A stretch of DNA of 64,000 nt from Verpa conica (taxonomy: Eukaryota > Ascomycota > Pezizomycetes > Pezizales > Morchellaceae). The notes under the pieces were generated by a model. The model had not been told where the DNA came from. It saw only the letters and a program-made list of their open reading frames with translations, and did not search any database. The DNA lies in the NCBI GenBank assembly GCA_033030425.1, contig JAUFSD010000001.1, positions 1,364,001 through 1,428,000 of the forward strand, in the 5' to 3' direction. The translations under genes and the position numbers were made by a program. Positions within the stretch are counted from its first letter, which is position 1. Each line of letters starts with the position of its first letter. Shown in pieces: positions 35,035-48,958 of the stretch.

Positions 35035-37349
35035 TAATTAAGCCTTTTGGCCGAAGCCTTGAGGAACTCTCGGGCGTCCAAAATTTTGATCAAGATCCTG
35101 TTTCACTGCCGTTAGACTCGGAAAAGATCTTTAGCCCTCGAATAAAAACTCACCATGATAATCTTCAGTGCATTACGACTTCTAAGATAAGGCATTGGCG
35201 CTTTCTCCTCCGCCATTCCAACCGCTGGCAAAGTCGCCCCTGTCAAACTCTTCGCATCACTCTGCTCCTTCCCAGCCGTTGGGAAGACGTTCTGCAAAAG
35301 CTCATACGCAGCCAAGGTCGCACCAAATTGGGGCGAACTTCTCAAAATTCTTGCGGGACCACCCTTAAAGAAGGCTTTGAACCCTTCCTCTTTCCAGACA
35401 GTCCTAGCACAGTGAACTAGCCCACGGTAATGGGTCTGTCCCTGTCTGGCCTCGACCTGCAAACGTGTTTTGATGACATCGCAAGGAGTAGTAAAGTAAG
35501 CAGCCGGCATACCAGCAATTGCACCAGCAGCAAGTAATTGAAGAATGCCCAGCTTTTTAGTGGGAGACTCGCCGAAAAAGTCGGTCTTGAGGTGGTTGTA
35601 TGTTGGGAAGTATATTGCGGAGAATGGGACGTCACGTAGAAGGCATGCGGAAGCACCCTTATAGAGACCGATCAAACCAAGATTTTTGACGATCCAGAGG
35701 GCAGAGCGGCGGGGAACACCCTCAACATTCTTGGCAACTTCCCCTTGGACTTGGAGGCGGATTTTGACTATCTCAAGGGGGCTTTGAGAGGTTAGCCAAG
35801 AGAAACCCTCGAAATTTGAGATGGTACTGGGTTTATGATAGATGACGAATAGAAAGCTACGGGTTCGGGGAGTAGAGGGGAATATCTCACTTTGTGAAAA
35901 CAACCTGGCAAGCACCTGCAGTACCTCCAGCAATAAGCTCCCAAGGGATACTAATATCGCCATTCTTATCCTTTGCCTTTGACCTTACCAAATCATTGAC
36001 AGTAAGCTTGATAGCTTTCTCTGGCGCAACACCCTACAGCAACCTATTAGTATTCTTAACACCCCTCACAAGGATGAAAAAGTATGGAGACCTACAATTA
36101 ACTGCGGTCCCAACCCACTGTACAATCCCAAAAACCCTTCATTGCGGATAACCTTCTTCGCACAATCCAGAGAATTCTTGTACATCAGCTCTCCAACAAC
36201 CTTGCTCCGTTGGTTTTGCATTCTTGTCTTGACCAAATCAATAGGGTAAACGATGGTTGCACCAAACGCTCCCGCTAGTGAACCAAGGGCAAAGTTCTGA
36301 GCTGCGTCTAAAGCTTGTCCGAAAAACCCTCGTCCATGGGTAATTGAGTCAACCGTAGGAAGGAGTCCCTCAGCAGAAGGCAGTAAGCCAGAAGCATCAG
36401 GTTTCGGTCCTCGCCATGATGGGTCAAGGACACGTGAGAAGTCTTTCAGTGCCAGCCGACCAGAAGTGGTGTCGAGCCCAGCAAAATGGAAAAGGATATC
36501 AGCTTCCATAGGTGTGAATAGGTTAAACCTAGAAACTCTCGCTGCTTCGTTCAGGAAGTCTGTTCGAGTGATTCTCCCGTCAGTAGACTTAGCTGTAGCG
36601 TTACGCACAATTAAGTCGACCATGTCCATCTCTCTCACAACATTCTGGAAAGCCCGGACATTAGCGTAGCTTATTTTCGAGCCGACAGAGATATTGCAAA
36701 GGGTGTGAAGATTCTCGAGGAGGTGATCACTGAGTTTGTGGGCGGATGTTTCGAGAATTATGCGTTGGAATTCTTCAGGCTCGATAAAGCCGGTAGCTTT
36801 TTTATCAAAGTAGTGGAATGCCTGCCTAACACGCTCTCCCTGAAGCCCTCGGAGCATTTGTGAGAATTGAGGGTACGTAAGATCATGACGCTTATTCTTC
36901 CCGCCGAGGTAAAGAGAAGCCCATTGGCTACCCCAATCGAATGGAATACCAGTGGGGTCTCTGTTGGCTGCATAGAGCTTGATGAACTCATCGTATTTAA
37001 CACTTCCTTTTCCTTGGGAATCGAACAATCTAAAGGCAATCTCATACTCCACGTCTGGCTTAGCAAGGAGGTTTTCGAAAGTAGCCCAGTCCTGAAGATT
37101 GACAAGACCTTCTTTCCGACGATCAGCTATGTCAAAAAGAATCGAGTACTGTTCTCGCTTGATCTTGTGGTAGTCTTGGTCTGGGGGTGCGATGGCAGAA
37201 ACGAAGTCTTCGCGGGTCATGTAGCGCTCCCCCTCGGGGGTGGTGTGGGAAGCATACTTTTCAAAGGATCTCTTAGCTTCATCAGTAAGTAGCAAGGGGT
37301 GCTCGCTTCCAATGAGAGATTCTTTGATCGACTCCTGAATAGTAGCCAT
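35035..37349 (-). CDS. AGC1: Mitochondrial aspartate/glutamate carrier, EF-hand type
   Basis: Model: complement(join(35035..35097, 35154..35781, 35891..36033, 36096..37349)), 695 aa, near the usual length. The N-terminal 330 residues contain EF-hand-like units, for example [14 protein letters not shown] and [14 protein letters not shown]. The C-terminal half is a mitochondrial carrier with three signature repeats: [22 protein letters not shown] and [11 protein letters not shown]. The protein exchanges aspartate for glutamate across the inner mitochondrial membrane and supports the malate-aspartate shuttle. The EF-hand domain resembles the calcium-regulated animal aralar/citrin form. A short last exon (21 codons) was chosen because it is in phase. 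The gene is divergent from HRD1 with about 2.1 kb between start codons. Confidence 0.93.
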
Positions 37350-39497
37350 TTATTTCGGTGTGAATAGTTCACAGTGGTGTTCGATAGTTTTATGGTAGAA
37401 TGAATTGAGGCTCTGAAACTAAGTAGTTTATCTGCAGAGCTGCAAGGGACGGTGGTTGCCGATGACTCCTATGAAGGGTCCTATGGGTGAAAAAAGTAAA
37501 GAGGTAGTGAAAAAACAAAAAGAGGCGACTTAAAGCAGTCACGCCAACAGCAATTCCAAAACTAACAGAGAAAAGACCTGGGTACTAGCAACCCCAAGAG
37601 GTAGAGACTTGAAAAGATAGAAAGGAGAATCTAAGATGAAGGGAGAGAGTAGAGATGAAAAGAGAAAAGGAGGAAGAGGAGAGCGGGGAGGGAAAAAAAG
37701 AATAAGGGCGGAGAAGTGGAACTCCGGGGGTGGATAAACAGAATCCGGGGGCCTTCGTTTACTAGTGGCTGCGGAGCTTCTACAATCCCACGCTAAGAGG
37801 TAAACAGACGGGATGTCTTGCGTTTGTTTGACTCTGCTGAAAAAGAAATATCCTAGTGTCTGTGGCCACGGACGTGGGATGGAAGGCAAGAAAGAGCTCG
37901 AGGAAGGGGACAGCTTTCAAGCTGAGATTGGATCTATAGATAAGTTCACTAATCTTGCTCAATTCTAAGACACTAGAAAACAGGTGATGGGAGAAGAGTA
38001 TTGAAACTGTCTCTGCTGTCTATGACAGCTAATATCGATTTGTCCTGGTCTTCAATAATGAGGTTGCCCATTGGTGGGATATCCTTTTTTTCTCACTGTT
38101 TTTTTTTCTCTCCCACTCTCCCCTCCAAGAGCCTCCTGAACCCCTGCCGGTGGAAGACCGGGAATCATCCGAGGTGCCACTGCAGACGAGGTTTTCTTAT
38201 CCACATGACTTCACTTTCACAAGCAATTGATGTCATGGAATTACGGTTAGGGCCTCGATAACTATATGAGCCGGGGTTGGTATTTAGCCGTCTCAAATGG
38301 AGTTGAGGGAAGCTGTTGGTTTGTTTGGTCGGTTCCTGAATCTTCTATTTCTGGAGGGTTTCTCCAATAGATCTAATCTGATAAGATCTCACCAATCCGC
38401 TTCGCTGAGCAATATTGTAGGGTTTTTCAGGTTGGTGATATTGACTTCTTCTCCCAGAAGAACCCGATAGTTATTTTGTAGATATTATCTGTCGCAAGGA
38501 AAACACATCTAGCAGTTTACGCCATTTAATCAGTTGTAGCGACTCTAGTCCTAATAAGAAACAGCTTATACCAAGATCATCCTAGAGTAACGGATTGCCA
38601 AATAGAGATTACTTTGGTGCTAAAAGGGCGTCAGAGTAACTAGTAGTTTCGGTAGATGTTTGTTTCGGTCGTAGATGGTTAGTTTAAGCAAGTGTCTGTG
38701 GAGGAGGGGGGGGGGTAGTAGAGTTATGTAGGCTAGATCTGAAGCACATGTAGTGGGGAAGGGGAGGTTTAATACTACACATGCTATCTGGGAGGGGTAA
38801 AAGGTTAAAGATGTTTGGGGATAATTACCAGTTCTCCCACATGAGATGCATGGGCTAGGGGTGAAAGGGTCAAAGTAGAAGATCGGGCTGCGTACTTCGG
38901 AAAAACTGTATTGGAGCTGTTACTGAAGACTACATGTCTACATTGCTAAATTATACGCTGGTGTTCTATTTACCGGCGTGGTCTATCAGCCGAGGGGTTC
39001 GGCTCTAGTCCGGGTGATCTTAGTTTCATAATTAATCACTCGATTCTAAAGTGGATAGGATCTGATAAGATCTCTAGTGAGTGTTTGGGTGCCATTGCCA
39101 CGGTCACCTTTACAGTGTTTACGAGTATATAGGTATAGACATTTCCTAATGACTTTCTGGATTAAATATAATCACCGTTGCTGAATTGGCGACGAACAGG
39201 GGGAGCGTTTAGTTACTCAGATATGGTTGCGCACGTGTTACTGAGGCGATATTATGTAATAATCGTGTTCAGCGACACCGTGTTCTCTCGTGCTCCCGGA
39301 AGTTGAAACGCGAATTCAACGGTCAAGTCATCCAGAGGCTTCTTTCCTTCTTTTTCTCTTCTGCATTATTACGAACCAACAAGACAAGACCTGTTATCTT
39401 TCTCATCCCTTTTCTTGATTGCTCTCTACTCTCTCTCTCCTAGAGAGCTTGCCATCACCATCCCAGAGTCCCTTGCTGGACCCCCGATTAATACAAG
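37350..39497. other. Divergent intergenic region, AGC1 and HRD1 promoters
   Basis: No gene supported. It includes a purine-rich stretch just upstream of AGC1 (37.5-37.7 kb), a G10 tract at 38706-38715, and a CACGTG box at 39232-39237 about 260 bp upstream of the HRD1 start. A pyrimidine-rich leader precedes HRD1. Confidence 0.55.
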
Positions 39498-42400
39498 ATG
39501 CGGCTCGCTGTGTATGGAGCTGTAAGTACCTTGTTTCCCACTTTACGCCACAATAGCTAATAGTCACTTATCTGAACAACTAGACCAGCGTCATCCTGGG
39601 TGCTGGCGTCATTATCTCGGCTTTCAATCAACGTGCAAACTTCTACTCCGCCTGCGTTCACCTCGCTCAATCCAATGCTTGCCTCATGGTTCATCTCCCA
39701 TTCCACCCCCCCTCCCCCCATCGGATCTACCTTCACGGATAGCTGACCCCCTCGGTCACTCAGGTCCTTACGAATCTACTACTTCTCCTCTCAATACTCT
39801 TCGGCCATGCCCTCCAGCTTGTCTTCTATGGACCCCTACGGACCCCCGAGATTGAGAATCTCTATGAGAAGGCCTGGTATGCTGTGACAGAGACATGTTT
39901 AGCCATGACCATATTCCGCGATGAGTTTGATGTCAGGTTCATCGTTATGTTTGGTGTGTTGCTCTTCATCAAGTGCTTCTGCTGGATTGGGGGAAGTAGG
40001 GTGGAATTCATGGAGACGTCACCCCCGGAAAATCCGACACTCTTTCACATCCGATTAGCTTCTTCTTTGGTCCTACTTCTTTCGGCATGTTCAGCAATGC
40101 TTTGGCATTCGGTTGCCTCCGTTCTTGAGCGTGGAAGACCAAATATGATGGTTATGTTCGCCTTCGAATTTGCGATTCTCTTGATCACATCACTCGGAAT
40201 TACTGGTAGATATGTTCTAAGCCTAGTCGAAAAATATATCCTAAAACGGGAGGCTACAAGGAGACGCGCGGCGAGAGTTTTGGAAAGAGAGGAAGCCCGC
40301 CGGAGACATGCCGACCGGACCGCGGAGGTGATGAGAAGACGTAGGGCGGGTGACCTTGTCGAAGATTTGCCAGAGCTTGAAGAAGAGGATGATGAAGAGG
40401 AGGAGCTGGATGTAGGTGGGTGGGAGGAGAAGGGAACTTGGGTGTTTTATTTGGAGCTAGTTACAGGTAGGTTATCACCTCGCAGCAGGCTTTCTAAGCC
40501 CTTTACTTTCACCCAGACAGTACTAACTTGAGAGTATTACATAGACCTTCTTAAGCTTCTCACCTATCTCTCGTTCTTCTCGATCGTCCTCAGATATTAT
40601 GGCCTCCCACTCCACATCATCCGTGATGTCTACCTCACCCTTCGTTCTTTTATCACTCGTATTCGAGACTTTATCCGTTACCGCCGAGCAACTGCCCACA
40701 TGAACTCCCGGTACCCAGATGCAACCCCCGAGGAAGTTGAGCACGAAGGAGTCTGTATCATTTGCAGAGAAGAAATGAGAGCCTGGACTGAAGGTGGTGC
40801 TGCAGGAGAAGGTGGTAGGGCAGCAGGTACCCAAGATCAAAGATCAAGGCCGAAAAAGCTACCTTGCGGACACGTACTACACTTTGCTTGTTTGAGAAGT
40901 TGGCTCGAAAGACAGCAGAGATGTCCCACATGTCGCAGACCTGTACTTGATGAACCTCTTAATGCTCCAGGGCCCCAAAACGCTGGCGGACAAGCACAGG
41001 CAAACGCAGCTGGTGGAGCAGGTCTGGCATTTGGCGCACAGCTTGGTCCCCTAGGGTTTGATATTGGTGCTGGAGGTCCAGGTTTCGTCCAGAACCTGAT
41101 GGACAGGATGAACCAGCAACAACAGCCCCAACAGCAGCAGCAACAGCAACAGCAGCAACACAATCAACAGGCGCAAATTCAAGCTCAATTACAGGCACAA
41201 ATACAAGCTCAAGCTCAGAACCAAGGTGTAGCAGGTGTCGCTGGTGGTGCTGCTGGTGGGATGGCAGCAGATATTGCGCAACATATAGTTAGGACTAGAC
41301 AGCTTCTCGATCGCGAATTGGCTATGTTAGATATGACACAACGACAACTAAGGCAATTGCAAGAATTACAGGTACAGGCCCAAGCTGTAGCTGGTGGTGC
41401 CGGTGCTCCCCCAATAGTTGGTGCAGGTTTGCCAGGTCAACAAGTCCCGACTACTCCCCTTGCTCCTGGAGCAGTTCCACCTGCGGTCACTACCAATCCT
41501 CTTTTAAATCCTGGAAACGGCAATTTGGGTGCTACCCCACCCCCAGGAACTAGAACCCCAGGCATGTCGGTTTACCATGGAGGACCATTGTTAAATGGCG
41601 CTAGTGCTACAGCAGCACTTCCCCAAGGAATGGTCTTACCTCCAGGGTGGAACGTAATCCCTTTGACTGTTCCTGGAGCTACTGCCACTGCTTTGCCTGT
41701 TACTACCCCAGGCGGAACAATGTCATTGAGGAGTGCGGAGTCATTGAGGAGTCGTAGGGGACAACAAGTCTACCGGGAACGTATGATGGACCACCATGCC
41801 AGATTGACCCCTGGAGAACAGGCACCCCGCCCCTCTCGTCCAGGCCTAAATAGAGCCACAACCGCTCCCAGTGGTCCCAGTCGCCCACAGCGGAGGTGGG
41901 AATCCCAGAGCACAGTTGGGCCAACTACTGGTGGAGATCCGAGGGAACGACTATCCCAAGAGCAGGTGGATAGGCTAAGTCCAACAGTACAAAGAAGTGT
42001 TGCGACTGTCAGCAGACTTTTACAGTGGCAATTAGACTCAGGAAACACCAGAAGCGTACACGAAATTCTTGCTGGACTCCCCGAGGAAACTCAAGATGAG
42101 ATTTTACAGGGCTGGCCTGACAGAGATGTAGCGTTAGAGCTTGAGACAGGGGTTAGGGACGCTATCTCATTCAGCCCTAGTGCGGATATAATTAATTCTG
42201 CATCAATCGTCGCCGACTGGCTTGAAAGGCTATCCAGGGAGGAGAGGATTAAAGTTATCCTAGGCTTTCCTGAGGGTAGCTTCAGAGCATTGGTATTAAT
42301 GAATCTACGCGACAAAAAGGCCAAAACAGAAGTAGCAAGATTGTCTATAGCGTTGAGAAACCTAGACAATGAAGTGACTGAGTCTTCTACAATCTCACCA

Positions 42401-42952
42401 TCTGGTGTTTCGGGAATGATTGAAAGTATCTCCGACTGGACTCAGATATCATCCCTAGATGAAGCCAGCTCTCGAGAAGATATCGAGAGGGTAGAGAGAG
42501 AAACCCGAGAAATTGTCAATAGGCGTGTACAGGTCCTCAATGACATAAGCAGAGTGATGCGAAATGCAGCGGGGCAGCTAGAACAAGTTAGTGGGGGAAG
42601 ATTTCCACCAGTACCCTCCCCTAGTACAACTTCAATCGACCCATCTCGCCTCCCTACCCAGTTCAACACCCAGAACCCACTTTCACTATTTGGGGAAAGG
42701 AGTATTTTCGATTCTCGCGCACAAGAAGAGGCATTAAATGCACTAGAGCAGGAATTATTACAAAAGGAGAGGGAGTGGAGGTCGAGACGAGGTGTTGCAG
42801 CTGTAGAGGGGTTGCTAGGAGCTACAGAAGGGAAAGGGAAGGCCAAGGAGGGAATAGAGACTGATAGCGAGGAAGAGGGCGAAGCGTCACCAATAAAAAA
42901 GGAAAAAGGAAAGGCACCTGTGAAGGTCACAGTAGAGGATGTTGAAGAGTGA
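39498..42952 (+). CDS. HRD1: HRD1/synoviolin ER-associated degradation ubiquitin ligase
   Basis: Model: join(39498..39521, 39584..39688, 39764..40466, 40545..42952), 1079 aa, all phases consistent. The N-terminal 330 residues hold about six membrane segments, followed by a RING-H2 finger (CIICREEM to CPTCRRPV, about residues 349-410). The ligase sits in the ER membrane, moves misfolded proteins out and ubiquitinates them. Downstream lies a Gln/Ala-rich low-complexity region (poly-Gln near residues 470-485), a Pro/Gly-rich stretch, and a helical segment of about 200 residues that I do not recognise. The tail is acidic and Lys-rich. The first exon has only 8 codons. The protein is far longer than yeast Hrd1 (551 aa), but long C-termini are usual in filamentous fungi. 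Confidence 0.94.
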
Positions 42953-44007
42953 TGTTTTTGTATTTTTAACTGGCTCTTTGTTTGTCTTCCTGGGCATGGA
43001 ATGGAGTGGGATTGGTTTACTTGTTTGTACGGGTTGGGATATGTAACGTTAATCTTTTGCAATTCGAGGCTGTCATAACTTTCCTTGTTAAATTTCTCTC
43101 TTCTCAACCCCTCATATTTCCCTTTCTACCCTTTTTCTTAAGATTGTGGGAGGTTAAAAGCAAAGAAGAGGTTATTTGCGTATAAGTGAGGCAGCTTCTT
43201 TTCTCTTGCTTTTTTTATTTTCTATTGAGCAAGTGTGATCGTATTATCAATACCTCAGCTTTAGGCTCTATGATTAATTCATTCATTAATCGTATTATCA
43301 TAAAATATCACTCGAAAGTAAAGCGAGCTTATTATTCGAGGTTCCCTTCCAATACAATACCGTAAAATTAGAGCTACCTTACCGTCGATATACCAAACCA
43401 CATAAGCCTTACTAAATCCTTATCTAATAGGCAGATTTACAATAACATTTTAGGCATATAACTCTATTTGAAAACTTCTTGAAGCCTTATAAAGACCTTA
43501 TACATGTACTTATCTGAGGCCTATATAACTTGGTATATCAACACTAAAGTAGTGAGTGTTTAAACTTTACTCGACGATGTTCCCTATGATGTAAGACAGC
43601 CTTTCCACACAAACTCGAATGAGCTTAAAATCCTCCCTCCCAGGCTCTAGGATAATCCTAGGTAGAACCAAGGTGGATTGAACCCGTTAATTGGAATTTC
43701 CGCATAATAGTGGACTAGTCACGAGATATAAAGAGAGGAACCTGGGGGTCTCCACCCAGATGATGGTTGAGGGACGTAGTATCATGGGAGCCTTCTACCC
43801 CCCATGTTCCGGGTTTTTTCACGCTGACACGTAAGCATCCGGATGGTTACCGTGGAACCTAAGGGGGGGGTACCAAATGGAAGTACTGTGGCTGGGTGTG
43901 GGGTATGCATCTATAGTGATATAAAGGTTGATCAGTATGGTTACTTATAAAGGGCTACCCTAAATCAGATAGAATGATGAGGGAAGGAGCAGAAGTTCAA
44001 AAAGAGA

Positions 44008-44022
44008 GGGGGGGGGGGGGGG
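44008..44022 (+). repeat. G15 homopolymer tract
   Basis: Fifteen consecutive G residues, the longest of several G or C tracts in the intergenic parts of this window. The length could be affected by sequencing error. Confidence 0.85.
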
Positions 44023-47000
44023 TTTATACCCGACTCAAATTCGCTGGATATGCGTACTATAGGTCCCTCCCAGAGCTTCTGTAAAATCCACATGTCATCG
44101 AAGAATCCATTAGCATATTATATAGCGAGACCCCCATCTAACTTAAGCAGTGCCCAAGTGTGCCAATGTAGGCGGAATCCTTATCCCGTTAATATCCTTC
44201 CTATCTACTTACCCCTAAAGTCAATTATAGTGTAAAGGCTTAAACATTAGCATCATATGCCCTCAAGAACTGGGTTAGCTCAAGACCTATAGGAAGGAGG
44301 CCTCTTAATGAAATTTCTCCTCCTTGGGCTATCATAAATGTCATTAACTCCCCTGACGAGGACAAAGACCCGGCGCTTGTGAGATCACCCCTGTTCACTC
44401 GATCGAAGTTGAGCTTATTGTAGCGTTCATGATACCTTTAATATCCAGAAAGTGCTAAATTGAGAGACTTTTCCAGCGATATACTCCATAAAACCAGTAG
44501 CCACATAAAAAAACTGGAAAAAATGTAAAAGAAGTTCAGATTAAGGATGAATGAGGAACTGGCTTTATATGAGGTAAATAAGTGATCTAGCTCGTTTTGT
44601 GGGGTTGAGACAAGACCCCCGGTAGTACGGGGTTCTCCCAAAGCTTGGATCGCTATCTGATATCATGTATCAAAATCACAAGATTTATGTTTCCTGCCTA
44701 GTGCAAACGGCCATAAAGGATGCAGAGATGCTTTTACGCCCAAGTGTAACTTATGCTACTTACACATAAAACATTAGTCCCCCTAGGCTATTTATAACAT
44801 ATAAATTATTCCGTGACTATCCCACTTAACCATTGAGACCTTTCCTAGGCCCTCTATCTAATTTTAGTCATGTTTTGTCACTCGGTTCCTGTTGAAATTT
44901 ATCAAGTTGGAGAAAAACCATGTTTTAGATACGTATTTTTGATTGAATAAAAAAGGCTATGGTACTAGTCTTCTATCACATTGTTTTCATTAGCACAAAT
45001 CACCAGAAGTGAATACCGCCGCGCATGGCAAATCACCCCCCACTCAAAGAAAACCCCTTAGCTTGACCCACACCTCCAAAAACACGTCTATAGGTGGACA
45101 GGTGGACTACGTGTCCATTTGAACATTGACACATCTGCCACAAGCTGATACTACGCTTGTGAGCTAGGGTAGTGGAGTTATCCTCAAAAAAAACCGTCCT
45201 ACGGACAACTTACTTCTATGATCTAATTCGAGATTTCCGGAAGTGGGTAAGTGTCTTCCCTTATGAAGTGCTCGACTCCCGAAACCCAGCCCTCTAGACT
45301 AAGTTAGACCAGTCCCTTTCGAGTCATACACTACTTTACTTTAATCCGCAAAAGCAAACTCTTTGATTATGGTGCCTTTACCAGCTGAATTCTGCTTCAT
45401 ACTTTGGGTGCCGCGGCTGAACAAATAAATACCCCTTAGCGGAAGGCTGAGAGAAACCGAGTATAAGAGTACGCACACCCCACGGCTATAGCCATACTCT
45501 CACGAAAAAAAAAAAAGCTTGTTGTCGACAGAAACTTTGAATACAAAGTACTAACCTACCTTCAAGCCGACGAAGAAACAACAACGATCAGGAAACAAGG
45601 GGCATTACGTTTGGCCCCCCCCCTCCAGAATACAATATTAAGCCGTGCTCTAGGAGCTACTATTTGCTTTTCTCCGTGAGTCATATGCTTTCCTTATTCC
45701 TTGAGTGGGATAAAAATGCATTTTCTCTGACGTGGGATGTGGAAGGACATATACAAGACTTAGCTCGTTCCACGGGTAACTGCATGATATAGCTACATAG
45801 CTACCTCCAAGGTATAGCTACCAGTTGCCGGCCTCCCAGTAATAGCTATAGCACTGTCAGCTCTTTGAGGTATCTCTCGTCACATCCTCGAATGCGCTGA
45901 CCGAGATGTTATTTGAGAATGGGCCCAACTCGGTGGGTTCACGTGTCATACTCTCCGCACGTCAAACGGGACTCACCGGCACACGAAACTGAGGCTTACA
46001 TTCAACGCCGAGTATCAGTCGGCAAACTCGGCCATCATTATCGTCAGTGCAATACTGCTTCAGTCTCTGCCACGATGATGTCGTCTGGCATGTCACCGTG
46101 CATCTCTCGGCTCACCATTGTGGCTCGGATCCTCCGCCTTAGCGCCACTGTCTAGGGTGGCTGTGTCGGCTACGTGCATGGGCCAGGAGTCGCAAGAGTT
46201 ACACATCATCCAACTGGGGACCCCAGTCCCGCTCCGCCACGATCTGTGAGATTCATGCCGGATGATAAATGATAGGCTGATTACCTTATTCAAGCGAACC
46301 CGAGGCACCAGTTGTTGGAACGGTAGCATCCCAAAGCAGGTGGTGAATACCATCCTGACCAGCTTCGGTCACTTGTGCGCGGGATTTTGAAAATGGTCAA
46401 AGAACCTCGGTTGGGACAGGGTCCCTCTACATTCCTCACCAGTTGGTGGTGGCAATTTTCATTGGTGAAGCCATTTGCTAAGCGAAGTCGAAACGATACG
46501 CATAGACCACGGCATCTATTCTCAAAGCGCCCTGTCTATTACGAGGGGGGGGGGGAGGGGCCTGCTTTTTTTCCTTTTGATCCTTTTGATCGGCGACGGG
46601 AGCTCGGTGCTTGGTATTGGCCGAGTCTAGGAAGTGGCTCTAGGCCTATAGCTCCCGAAACAGGAGAGTTTAGCAATTTCAAGACAACCAACAACTATGA
46701 AATGCCTATTGCGACAGAGCAGAAATTAGTTTGTGGGGGAAGCAACCCGATTTGGGAGGGGGGGGGACATGGGCATCGTCCGATCTCTCACTTCCAAGAT
46801 CCAATTCAATTGGCTTTGCGGTACAAGCCGCTGAGGGGAAGCTGATTGTGATGGCCACGAGAATGAATTGTTTTTGGGCTCTGCAATTGGCGCTTGTAAT
46901 AAACACCTATCACTATTGCTGTAAATAAAAGTACTTTTATCCAGTTGTATGTACCGCAAGCATTCATTTCACATACATGAATTGTTACTCTGCTACATGT

Positions 47001-48905
47001 TCTGCAGCCACCTATACTGGGCAATTAATAATACTATTGCCTCGAAGAGCCGGAAGCGGAGGAACAATTCCGGCGCGGGATCCATCTCTGAGGCTCTGCT
47101 AAGACACGTCGTGCCACATTCTGAGACAAAGCCACGTCGAATTTGATTGCTTGTTTTATAAGCGAGAGGAGTCGCCGAAACAGACAGGATGAGCAGCCGA
47201 AAAAAGGAAAAAAGACCAGGTGGAAGATATCGAGTGTCGGATTCGGTACCCCTCGTGTTCGCGGCCAATCTCGCATCTGGCCCACCATGTTTTGATAGTG
47301 GCTCGTTGTGGAAACCAAACTTCATATTGCTGCAACGGCTATGTAGAATCATATCCCTTTCGGTATTATCGTCTTGGGCCATCTCGTGTGGTACAGCAGG
47401 ACCCCTTCGTTTGGATGCATGGGTAATACAAATACAGCATTTTGCTGGGGCTTGCCGGGGCAAGGCAAGGCAACCGACAAAGATAGACTTAGGGGTTGGG
47501 TGGGGGACTTGGCTTCTTCGACAAGTCTTCTATCCAGCTTCTTTTGCAGATGGGTCCGACAGAAGCAGCAGCAGCACGCACCGCAGCAGTATTATTTTAC
47601 CCGCACATGGGGCGTGACAGCCCGCTTTCTCTTATCGGATTCGGAGTAGCGTGCAGGGCTGCCCTACAGATAATGTGATCACATCGTGGGGACAGGAAAA
47701 GGAGATCGTATGAAAATTGATCTCGTAGCCCAAACACACACAATATCGGTTCCGTGTCAAATCGTATCGTCTGCCCCCGGTAAGTAACACAACTGTGCTG
47801 CACGATTCGATAGAGATATCACATCAGCGCAGCAGCACAGCAGCACAGCACAAAAACGGTAAACGGCCAGCAGACGGGCAACAGGCTGGTTATGAAAATT
47901 ATCATAGCGGTTGTCAAACTAAGCTACGTGCTGCAGGGCTGAGATTAATCAGTACATGTATCTTGGACCCACGCCCGATGGTTTCTTCTGGTCAGCATTC
48001 CTCAATTGTGACGGAAGCGTGAGGCAAGGGATGGCACACCAATTGCGCAGTTGACATGGGAGGGGAGGGGGTCGAGGAATTAATCTTCGAGACGGCACGT
48101 CATGGAACCATTCCAGAAGGTCCCGACTGCTCGGGCACGAGGCGGGGTATCGATCTGAATCATACTTAGAAGAAGCGAGTGGCCTGCCCTACGGCGAAGG
48201 ATGCCAGGAAACCGGAGACCTCCGTATTATCTTCATCTCTGTCTGCCCTACGGCTGCCAGGGGTCAGCCAAGTGAATATGCTGCGGAGGGCTTTGTCATA
48301 GCTGGTATGTTAGACTAACGTAACTCTTAAACGGTAAGCATTTTACACGCCCAGCTTCGGTCAAGCATTGCAACGGATCTTTATGGTCTCAAGACTTGAG
48401 TCCTCTCACTCTCTAATTGGAGGGGAATTCCTTTTTCCCCTCCAAACTGATCGCAATGTAAAATAGAGCGATAAAGAGGCTAAAAAAGACCACTGGTAAT
48501 AATCTAGCTGTTGCTTCCGAGCATCGCCCAATCTCAACAATCAACAAAAGTTGCTTTTGAGCACCGACTGGTGAATTTCTCGGACCCGTCACGCTTCGCT
48601 TGGCGCAACACTCAGGCTAAACTTATTACGGACAGTATCTTACTTCTCATGCACTGAAATGACCCTTGTCCAGCTGAACTCCCATGTGCAACCCCACGGC
48701 ACACTCCAGAATCGGAAATCTTTCCTCGGTGCAGATGGGATGCATATCTAAGGGTATGAGACGAGGGATTTAAACTGTTTCCCTACGACCTTGCATGCGT
48801 TTGCCTTATGGGTGTCAAGGATACCCAGTTCTGTATGTCACGATATGTCCTTCACTCACGTACATACACTGAGTGACCTACTGGGATGTCAAGTGATCGG
48901 CGCGA

Positions 48906-48958
48906 AAAATAAATAAATAAAAATAATAAAAACAAAAAACAAAAATAAATAAATGAAA
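48906..48958 (+). repeat. A-rich simple repeat
   Basis: Low-complexity tract of AAAT, AAT and AAAAC units with no G until its right edge. A poly(A)-like relic of a retroelement is possible, but no element body or target duplication is visible. Confidence 0.7.

Noticed and set aside
39276..39282. CACCGTG upstream of HRD1 as an unfolded-protein-response element
   Set aside because: It does not match the fungal HacA consensus as I remember it closely enough; a single short match is expected by chance.
46375..47463. Two 156-codon open frames on opposite strands
   Set aside because: Composition looks random, no domain or signal is visible, and overlapping frames on both strands are expected where AT content is lower.
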